This document shows positions 1 to 8,700 of a DNA stretch of 64,000 bases, piece by piece. The notes under the pieces were generated by a model. That model did not search any database. It saw only the letters and a list, made by a program, of their open reading frames with translations, and was not told the origin of the DNA. The first letter of the stretch is position 1, and each line of letters opens with the position of its first letter. The translations under genes and the position numbers were made by a program. Origin of the DNA: Brettanomyces bruxellensis. Its lineage: Eukaryota > Ascomycota > Pichiomycetes > Pichiales > Pichiaceae. Location: positions 248,001 to 312,000 of the forward strand of contig NC_054684.1 of the NCBI RefSeq assembly GCF_011074885.1, read 5' to 3'.

Positions 1-3000
1 AATAAGCAATGTGTTCCCGGACCCAATGGACAATTTACGGTATGCTTTCCCATACGATTCACTGCTTGTCCACACAACATACAGATCACATACTTTGTAT
101 CCGTAATTGATTTTGAGGACGTATCTCCGAACGATCCATCCAAATAATCAGATATCTTTGGTGCCATAGGCTGTAAAAGTACTGGTGCTGGGTAATCTAG
201 GATTACATAGCTGCGATCCGAAAGCGAAAACAAAGAATCAATTTCGGCCATCATAGAAGAATGCTCAACGGTTTTCTCAATATTGGCGAATTTGAATACT
301 TCGTCAACGTTACTGATAAGATTTTCAGTAGTGCTGAAATTAAAACATTGGGCGAGCAAATCAATTTGGGACTTATACCTAACGAACCACGTGCATGCAA
401 CACTATAAAGAGATTCCTTCATTGATGGCAGTAATTCAACTCCCAGCTGAGTACTTAACGTGCTGCAGAAAGACTCAAATGGTTCCGTACCTTGAGCATG
501 GTATGGCTTAATATCATAGCAGAAGGAGGAAAAGATAATCGTTGTTTTGTCCTTCGAAAGCTTTGACATCAAACAGAACACGATCCTTGTTATAAATTTT
601 GTTAATACTGCCCTAATTATTGTGTCAAAACTTTCTTTTCCGGAGAAGAACTGCACTAAAATAGTTTCGAGAAATCCTAGGTGTCGATAATGCATCATGC
701 CAATCTCACTTTTGCGAAGTTCGTTATAATCAAAACCTTTTTCACAACCAAGGTTCATTAAAACACGATATTGAATTAGAGAGCGTAACACCAAAAGGGA
801 GATGTCAGATAATGATGCAGGACAAACATTCTCTATTTGACATTTAGGCATCGTTTCAAAATTGACACCACTTTTTACTGTTGCAGAAATACCCTTTTCT
901 ACCTCTTTTTGCCTGTTGGCAATTTCAAACATTTGTAATGTTGAACCAATCAATAATGCCACACTTATTTCTGGGTTGACACACTGCACAAATTCTGCGG
1001 CTACACATTTCAGAAATTTGTTTTTCGTACCTAAATCTGCCAATTCTTTTTTAATCTGTGTGTCCTTATACTCACGATTTTCAAACAATTCCCTTAGTTT
1101 TACATCTAAAACATTATGTCCGATCATGCGACTATTTCCCGCCTCATTATCAATATCAGTGGTGTTTAAACTTGTTGGCCTGCTCATCGGGTCAAGTTTA
1201 ATGTGTGGATCATGAAGGGATGGGATAAACGAGTTGCAATATTTCTCACACAGGGGACAAAGAAAGCTAGTGACTTTGTATCCCTTTTTTTGTATCATGT
1301 CTAAGAAACAACTTAAATGCATTCCGTGAGGACAGCCTGTAATTACGTGCTTCGAAAAGCAGAATGGCGGGTTCTTTGGGGGACCATTCATATTCACAGA
1401 TCCATCCCGGATAGTGTCATCGTCTAAGGAGCCAAATTTTGACACATCATCGACACACGGGCGTGGGAACAAAGGCATCGAACTTGATGTTTCCATTTGT
1501 TCACTTTTATTGTAAAAACGAGGGCACTTTCTAGGATGAACATTCCAATCTACTGACATATCACTGCCAGGAATAAAGCTTGAAGGATAAACGGCGCCTC
1601 GGAATAAATCTGGGAGATTCCAGAAAACGGATGATTTGGAAATGAGTGTCGGAATACCAAATATTTCAGTATCATTTTCAGGCTTCCGGCACAAAATGCA
1701 TACTCTGGCGTTGCTACCCCCCGTATGCTCATTCTGATCCTCTATCTCCCCTTCAAATGGGCTTTCTACATCGCTATCTTCAAAGAAATCCCTATTTCTC
1801 GACATGAACTCTTTTTGTTGACCACGCATTCTCTCCAGTATTCTTCTTTGCCTCTTATGAGCCAGCCTATGTGCGCGCTCTTTTCTTGTTTCCAAGCCTT
1901 TACCATGCTTAGACTTTCTATAACTTTTAATATGCTCTTCACCAAAGCAATCGATCAGCGACTGGAGAACGGCGTCATCTTTTAACAAAAGAATATCCAA
2001 TATAGATGCAGCCTTCTTCGCAAGTATTGCAGATGAACTCTTTCTTTCTACAATACCAAGTAATATATTGCAAATAGGAATGTCAACAAAACTTGAAATA
2101 TGTTGCTCATTATCCGAATACCGTAGGGAATCATCTTCTAAAATTGCGTGTAATAAATGAAGTGTGACCATTATATGATCATCCTGATCCGAATCGATTG
2201 AAAATCGTAATACCTTATACAAGAATTTTGCAAAAAGGTTCGATTTAAAAGTGTCGGCTAATGGTTCGGATTTCTTGAGGTCAACACCCTCAAGTTTGTA
2301 AATAACTGGCTTTAATACAATATCTTTTTTCTTCTTCTTTCTTGTGGCAGCCAATTTCTCCAGAATGTTGTCTTGTATGTCATCTGCGGATACATATTTG
2401 TTCAAAAAATCGAATGGGTCTAGTTTGCTATACATGCTTTCTTTCAAAGCATAATGGCCATAATCCCTTATACTGCGTGGAGGAACAAATTTAGCAATCT
2501 CTTCAAATACTTCATCAAAAAATGGAACGCCCTCAAATTGTTTCTTTAAATCAGAGTATCCTTTTTCCTTGTAGCATAGCGTATAAGCAAGTTCAGCTCG
2601 AGTTTGCATATAGAACAAACGATCCCTTGTCATACTAGAATCAAAAGAAAGTCTGTAAGTAAAAAGATGATATAACTTTGTAATCATTTCCAATAGCATA
2701 GGAGACACCCTATCCTCATAAATGGTCTCGGTAAACGGTATTGGATTTGCGCTCAAAATGCAATCAGAAAATTCCCAAATGTTAAAAATATCCTTCATTC
2801 CTATAACTTTTCCAATAATCGCTAACTGCTCCAAATATAAGCAGCCACATTCATCGTAAAAAGTGTGCGAAATTTCGTTTTGGGAAAAGACGCTGTTGCC
2901 ATTTCTTATCCAAAAACCCGTTTTAATCTGAGCGCTAAGAACATCCGACTCGACCAGAGATGAGCAAGATCCACAACTTAATGCACACAAAGACTTATCC

Positions 3001-5225
3001 AGTCCAGAAGCAGATTGAAGAGAACAATTAGCTGGAAGCAGCAAGGATGTATTAAAGCATGAATAATTCATACATAACTGAGCAAGCAAACTCTGTAGTG
3101 GGTGTAAAAGTGACACCGGATCAGAAGATACCTTTGCAGCATTATCACCTGTTGGAATCTTATACCTGGCATTCAGATAGGCAGATGTAAATTTAATAGC
3201 ATTTTCGATGACCTCATTTCTGCCTTTGATTGTGGATACAAGCTTCCCGATGTATCTTGCAATATCATAAGCAACCACTGCAAGGGTAAAGTATCTTTTA
3301 TATTTAAGATCCTCATGTTCCACATGATCACCTGTTTTTCTAACTATTTCATAACTGTTATCAAAGATGGAAACAAGAAGCATGACGTACCCAAAGTATT
3401 CTGGTTCTAGTATCTTATAGGATCCTGGCTTTAAAAAAGAAATAATGGTAGCCGCACTTCTATAAATTTGTGACTCTGCAGTATTATTTCTTCTTCTTTC
3501 CCAGGAATAGTATCCAGGTGCATATGTACCATACACCAAATAGCCATGCGATCTTTTACCATATCTCAGGAAGCAACCTAAAGCACTTTGTAGAATATTT
3601 TTAAAAGTCCCTTTTTCAAGAAGAGCAGTTCCAATACAAGGATCATGATAAATTTGTAAGCGAAATGATTCAAGTAAACTCAAATGCCACTCACGATCAT
3701 AATACTGATTGATGTTCTCGAGTGTCGGTAATATTTCTGCTATTTGCATTCCAAATTCTGTTCTAGATTCTGGAGTACTAGTAATAACAGGAACTATCAA
3801 TGTTCTTAGAATTTTTCTAGTGCACTTGGGAAACCTCCTCTCCAAAAAGAATAGTAACTGCAATCTAGTAAAATCCCTCTTGACGCCAATTCTGGTGGGA
3901 GATGTTGATGGTAATGATCTTGAATTCTGAAGTAATAAATTTGGCACACCACTCAAAGGTGGTATATCAACATTGCCTCTGTCAATAAGTGGTATACCAT
4001 CTGAGCATAAAAGTGAATTCTTATCGTCAACACTAATTTTGGACTCATTGACATAAAAAAATGATGGATATGTTTTGAGTAGCAAATCAGAAAGAACTTT
4101 CATACCAAATTCCGAAATCTTACTGTTTGTGCAATGAACAATTTTGAAAATAAATTCCACAGCAGCATCAGCAACTTCCAGACGAATCGCGGTCTTTGCG
4201 CTCAATACTGTTGCAGTCATCCCTGTATTACGAAATTGTGAAAAAGGACCTATAAGATCCTCTACCTTTGTAGCCTGCCATATTGATGTGTATCCCTTAC
4301 TGTCAATAATAGAAGCTAAATTCACACTCATTTGGCCAGAGTCCTCATCAAATTGATTGCGAGCCAAGGATATTGTTTTCACTGCCGTGTTCCAGTCGTG
4401 AAATTCATCATTCCATGCAATTAGATACCAATTACACAAACAATCTGTTTCAACACCATACTTGGAACCATCCAAAAAGGTTAATTCATCAATATCTTCA
4501 TCAGCTGCGACAATCTCCTGATCAGTGCGATCATCTAGCGTAGATCTCAAAACTTGAACATTTAAAGACTGAACGTCGAGGAAAAAATCTAACGCAGACT
4601 CGATTGCACTCGTGAGATTCTTCTTTAGTCCTTGAGGTAATTCTCCATAGTTACTCCTTTTATCCATCTTATTAGCTAAACAATCGAGAGGTCTCTTCCA
4701 GGAGGATACATCACCGCAATCACATATAGCGTTACCTTGAGAGATATGTCTACTAACATTATGATCTGAATGTTCACGCTCATTAAAACAATGGGCACAC
4801 ATACAACACGTTGGATCGACTCCACAATCATAACAATTGTAAACAGGCTCCCCTGGTGGTATTTCGCGCGCGCATATACGGCCTTTATGAGAATAGCCTC
4901 GCGATGCATCATCGTGTTCATCAGTTGAATCATCAAAGCAATCATGAGGAGACCATATATCATCAATAGACATAGGAAAATCATCATCGGCTGGGTCATC
5001 CATCCAGGGGAAGATATCTTGATAATATTTACCACTGCCGGCGGCAAAAAAGTAGAGTAACCTCAAAGTCAAAGTTGAAACTCGTTTCGGGTCCGTATTG
5101 TGAACTTCAAACTCCAACTTCCCAGGAATCATTGTTAAAAGTTCCGGTAGAGATTTTGACGAAAGAGGGGACTCTTCATCAAGGGCTGATGAGGGTGGTG
5201 AGGGTGATGGTTCTGCCTCCGACAT
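1..5225 (-). CDS. UBR1: UBR1-like N-recognin E3 ubiquitin ligase (3' end outside window)
   Basis: The frame opens at the ATG at 5225 and stays open to the left edge, giving 1741 codons without a stop; the C-terminus is missing only because the window ends. The family recognises destabilising N-termini and ubiquitinates the substrate with a Rad6-type E2. A UBR box spans about residues 115-182, with the zinc-ligand pattern ending in CDCGD. A ClpS-like segment (WNDEFH, around 4410) keeps the Asp and His of the type-2 N-degron pocket. A basic stretch and a RING-type domain (CILC, then GCPHGMH, then CPLC) lie near 1240-1700, and CMLCG near the edge starts the C-terminal zinc region. From memory, short stretches such as PICNILL and the region before the RING resemble S. 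cerevisiae Ubr1 (about 1950 residues) more than the neighbour does. The family is certain; UBR1 rather than UBR2 is inference. Confidence 0.85.
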   Translation of the reverse strand, partial: MSEAEPSPSPPSSALDEESPLSSKSLPELLTMIPGKLEFEVHNTDPKRVSTLTLRLLYFFAAGSGKYYQDIFPWMDDPADDDFPMSIDDIWSPHDCFDDSTDEHDDASRGYSHKGRICAREIPPGEPVYNCYDCGVDPTCCMCAHCFNEREHSDHNVSRHISQGNAICDCGDVSSWKRPLDCLANKMDKRSNYGELPQGLKKNLTSAIESALDFFLDVQSLNVQVLRSTLDDRTDQEIVAADEDIDELTFLDGSKYGVETDCLCNWYLIAWNDEFHDWNTAVKTISLARNQFDEDSGQMSVNLASIIDSKGYTSIWQATKVEDLIGPFSQFRNTGMTATVLSAKTAIRLEVADAAVEFIFKIVHCTNSKISEFGMKVLSDLLLKTYPSFFYVNESKISVDDKNSLLCSDGIPLIDRGNVDIPPLSGVPNLLLQNSRSLPSTSPTRIGVKRDFTRLQLLFFLERRFPKCTRKILRTLIVPVITSTPESRTEFGMQIAEILPTLENINQYYDREWHLSLLESFRLQIYHDPCIGTALLEKGTFKNILQSALGCFLRYGKRSHGYLVYGTYAPGYYSWERRRNNTAESQIYRSAATIISFLKPGSYKILEPEYFGYVMLLVSIFDNSYEIVRKTGDHVEHEDLKYKRYFTLAVVAYDIARYIGKLVSTIKGRNEVIENAIKFTSAYLNARYKIPTGDNAAKVSSDPVSLLHPLQSLLAQLCMNYSCFNTSLLLPANCSLQSASGLDKSLCALSCGSCSSLVESDVLSAQIKTGFWIRNGNSVFSQNEISHTFYDECGCLYLEQLAIIGKVIGMKDIFNIWEFSDCILSANPIPFTETIYEDRVSPMLLEMITKLYHLFTYRLSFDSSMTRDRLFYMQTRAELAYTLCYKEKGYSDLKKQFEGVPFFDEVFEEIAKFVPPRSIRDYGHYALKESMYSKLDPFDFLNKYVSADDIQDNILEKLAATRKKKKKDIVLKPVIYKLEGVDLKKSEPLADTFKSNLFAKFLYKVLRFSIDSDQDDHIMVTLHLLHAILEDDSLRYSDNEQHISSFVDIPICNILLGIVERKSSSAILAKKAASILDILLLKDDAVLQSLIDCFGEEHIKSYRKSKHGKGLETRKERAHRLAHKRQRRILERMRGQQKEFMSRNRDFFEDSDVESPFEGEIEDQNEHTGGSNARVCILCRKPENDTEIFGIPTLISKSSVFWNLPDLFRGAVYPSSFIPGSDMSVDWNVHPRKCPRFYNKSEQMETSSSMPLFPRPCVDDVSKFGSLDDDTIRDGSVNMNGPPKNPPFCFSKHVITGCPHGMHLSCFLDMIQKKGYKVTSFLCPLCEKYCNSFIPSLHDPHIKLDPMSRPTSLNTTDIDNEAGNSRMIGHNVLDVKLRELFENREYKDTQIKKELADLGTKNKFLKCVAAEFVQCVNPEISVALLIGSTLQMFEIANRQKEVEKGISATVKSGVNFETMPKCQIENVCPASLSDISLLVLRSLIQYRVLMNLGCEKGFDYNELRKSEIGMMHYRHLGFLETILVQFFSGKESFDTIIRAVLTKFITRIVFCLMSKLSKDKTTIIFSSFCYDIKPYHAQGTEPFESFCSTLSTQLGVELLPSMKESLYSVACTWFVRYKSQIDLLAQCFNFSTTENLISNVDEVFKFANIEKTVEHSSMMAEIDSLFSLSDRSYVILDYPAPVLLQPMAPKISDYLDGSFGDTSSKSITDTKYVICMLCGQAVNRMGKHTVNCPLGPGTHCL

Positions 5226-5749
5226 AACTAGATTGTTTTATTATCAGGGAAAGCAAACTTCTTCAAATTACCGTTTTTCAATAAAGCTAAATATCTCAAA
5301 TATCGTACCAAAGAATTTAGTTTTTTCCGGGAATTTAGTCTTGCAATAAGAGAATAGATGTATTCTAATAAAAGTTAATCTATTTCCAACAGATCGACGT
5401 TCATAGTATGAAAAGATCACCCACATAAAGTTTCCTTCATGAACCATTCCTCTGAATTCGCACGGAATTTTTTTTTTTTTATATTTTTTTTCTCACTTCT
5501 TGTTTACTTTCTTAGCCTCTACCACCCATTGCTTGAGGAAGGAAATTTTAGGGGGCGGGTGCCATACTTAGTTGATGGCGCTTTATTTCGATAAGACTGT
5601 ACGAAGAATATTTACAATTTCGTTGTTGATAGAATTTTTGAAACCGTTGCCATTTGAAATTTGCAGTTGTCATCTGTTAACTAGGCGGTTTTTGAAGTGG
5701 GAATATTAATAGGTTTGTTATCTATCTTGAACGAGATTTAAGAACACTT
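5226..5749. promoter_or_regulatory. Divergent promoter between the two UBR genes
   Basis: These 524 bases separate the start codons of two oppositely transcribed UBR-family genes, so they must hold both promoters. They contain T-tracts at about 5469-5495 and a G-rich block (AGGGGGCGGG) at 5550-5559, which includes an AGGGG stress-response core. No coding potential was seen. Confidence 0.6.
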
Positions 5750-8700
5750 ATGATGGATGATCAACAGGAGTCGTCCAAGGCATTATTTCGTGAATATTTG
5801 GCCGAACTTCCAAGAAAATGTAATTTTAAGTTAACTCCAGATGTGTTGAAGCAGATATATTCAACAATTGGTACTTTTATGCTTCTCACGGAAGCCGATC
5901 TTGATCCCCAAGATAACAATCATTATCATGTTGGTCGTCCTTGCGTCCGCAAGTTTCTTAAAGGAGAAACTTGCTACCGTTGTTTAACATGTGGTTATGA
6001 TGAAACTTGTGCACTTTGTTCTTATTGCTTTCAACCAGAACGTCATATAGGGCATCAAGTTCACAAAAGTATTATACAAAGAGACAACGCTGGTTGCTGC
6101 GATTGTGGTGATCCAGAGGCATATGCAAATCCTCGCTGTGATTATTATAATGGTATAGGTTTATCTAAGGATAATCACAAGTTACAACCGCCGTCTCCTG
6201 AATATATTGAAAATTTCAGTGATATGCTTTCAATCCTTCTTGATTATGTTATTGACGTCTTATCACAATCAATTTCGTGTTTGGTTTCGCCAGTTACAGT
6301 GGAAGAAGTTCAAAAATTAAGTGACGCTTCCAGACTTGATCAATCTACGTATGGAACGAGCGATCCTAATTCTATGCAGTATGCCTTAGTTGTATATAAT
6401 GATCTGATGCATCAGTATCGGGATGCCGTTCAAAGAGTGAGATTTGCAACGGGAAAGGTTCCTGAATTTGCAAAAATGATTGTTGAAAGGTGTCAGATAC
6501 ATGGAAGGGCAATTGTGATGATCTCGGACCATATTTCATTATTATTAAAGCGACAGAAAATCCTTACTACTACAGGTCTTACGGCATGTATTCGGAGTAC
6601 AAGAGACATCTTCAGAGAGACAATGTGCGATGGGATAATTTGCTGGCTTTTGAAGCTTTCTCAATCGACTATAATAAAGGGAAGTACCGAACTTCGAAAT
6701 TGCTTTTCTAGAGTTTTTATGAGGCCTCATCACGATGGATGTGCCAATCAGCCTCTTCCCGTCTATAAAAATGGTGTCCTTCTTTCCCCAGCGCAGCTCA
6801 AGTATGTTCCCTTTCAAAATGAATATATGCCATCGGAATTGGTTTGGAGTATACCTGATGATATTAAAAAAGAATGCCGCTATGAGGATTTAGCTTTTGT
6901 GCTCCCTCGTGAAGGGGACGGATCTTATACATTTTCCGCTTCGAGGTTTCAATTTATTCTTTTTTACGACATTCGTTTGTGCCGCCTAAGTCGATTGCGC
7001 CTTCATGATATGTTAGTTTTGATGCTTGTGAACAATTTAAGATATAAGATGTTAACTACAGCCCAATTTTTGGATATATACGATGATTTGCTCACGTTAT
7101 TTTTATCCTTTGATAGGGAGCCTGAATGTTCAATAATGCCTACTTTAACGACACAATTATTCACATGCCCCTCTTCTTGTACGGCTATTCTTCGCCATGG
7201 TGATGTTTATAAGATGATACGTTCTGTTGACAACTATCTTCGGTTTGGAGCAACAAGTACAAGTGTTAGATCTCCGTTTGCGTTAAATAAAGATGGTTTA
7301 TTAGTTTCTTCACTCCGAAATCGGAAGTGGGGACATATGTTCATGGATCTTAATTACATAATTACAAGAAACCCGGACTTGCTCTCCATAGTATACTTTT
7401 TACAGTGTTTTCCAAAAATTGTCCATATGTTTAGTCTTCTTCAATCGAGACCAATGCTAAAACGTGAAGCTGCTAAGCATGTTGAATATGAATTCACAGA
7501 TTATGGTATATTTTTTAATGCGGCGTCGGTGGTTGCACATTTTGGCGAAAGTATAGGGAAGGTGTTTAATAGATTAGATGAGGCTCATCTAAGATTGAGA
7601 AATGGAGGTTTTATTTCAGACATGCTTTATTCTCCATTAATTGATAAGATGGTCGAAATATCATTTTTACCACACCAAAACTTTTTTAACTCGAATAGCA
7701 AAACTCTCGGGATGGTGATTGAGGAAAGGGAAGCTCCAATAAAGTTTATTAATATCTCTTGCGACGATGGAACAATTCGTCGATACGTTGATTTTGATGT
7801 TCTCTCCGGAAAGGTAAGTTTCATTCATCCGTTACATAGTACGTTAGCATGGATTATGGAAACCGACCAAAGTTTAAATTCACCCACCATGATGGGTCGA
7901 GTTATGCAGTTGATTAATGATATAACTTTTAAGCAAGTGCCTTCCGCCCATGATGGTGATGGCGTGAAAGGTCTTTTTGATATTCCACTCCGAACTTTGG
8001 TTTGGATGTCTCAAATAAAGGTTGGCTTGTGGGTTAGAAATGGTCTAAGTGTCCGAACACAAATGAATATTTACAAGTATTCCGGTATAAGAGAGTGTGG
8101 TTTTATGAAAGATTTGTTTCTCACACAGGTTTTATGCTCGTATCTTTCTCCTGAAGAAGGTATGTCTACATTACTACGCAGATGGGGTCTGCTTGAATGG
8201 TCAGAAATGCGTTATGAACTTTGTAAATATGGTCCACAGCATACAAATGAAATGGTGGAGGAATTTTTACTTTTTATGATAAATTTGCTAACCGAGGACT
8301 TTCATCTAAAGAAGAGGTTTGCCGTGGAAACCCTAGATATGGTTATAGCGAGAGAACTCATTCATACGCTATGCTTTAAACCATTGAATTATAGCAAGAT
8401 GATCTCCTTGATTCCAGAACACATTTGTGCAGAGAAAAGATTCTTCATAATATTTGAGAAGTTCACAGAAGAAATTCCTGATAAGAATCATTCATCCACT
8501 CAAATGCAAGAATTGAAGACATACAAATTGAAGGATGAATATTTTTCCTTGGTTGATCCTTTCTATATTTATTATTCGGCGAACAGACGGGAAGACTGTG
8601 TTAAAGTTTTAAAGGAAAGAATTAGGAAGAAGATTTTTAAGGAAAAGCAAAAAAAGGTTTCAATTTCGGAAATCGTGCTACCACCCAAGCATGTTGATTG

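Noticed and set aside
1550..1732. Minus-strand frame of 60 codons
   Set aside because: It is an alternative frame inside the UBR1 RING region.
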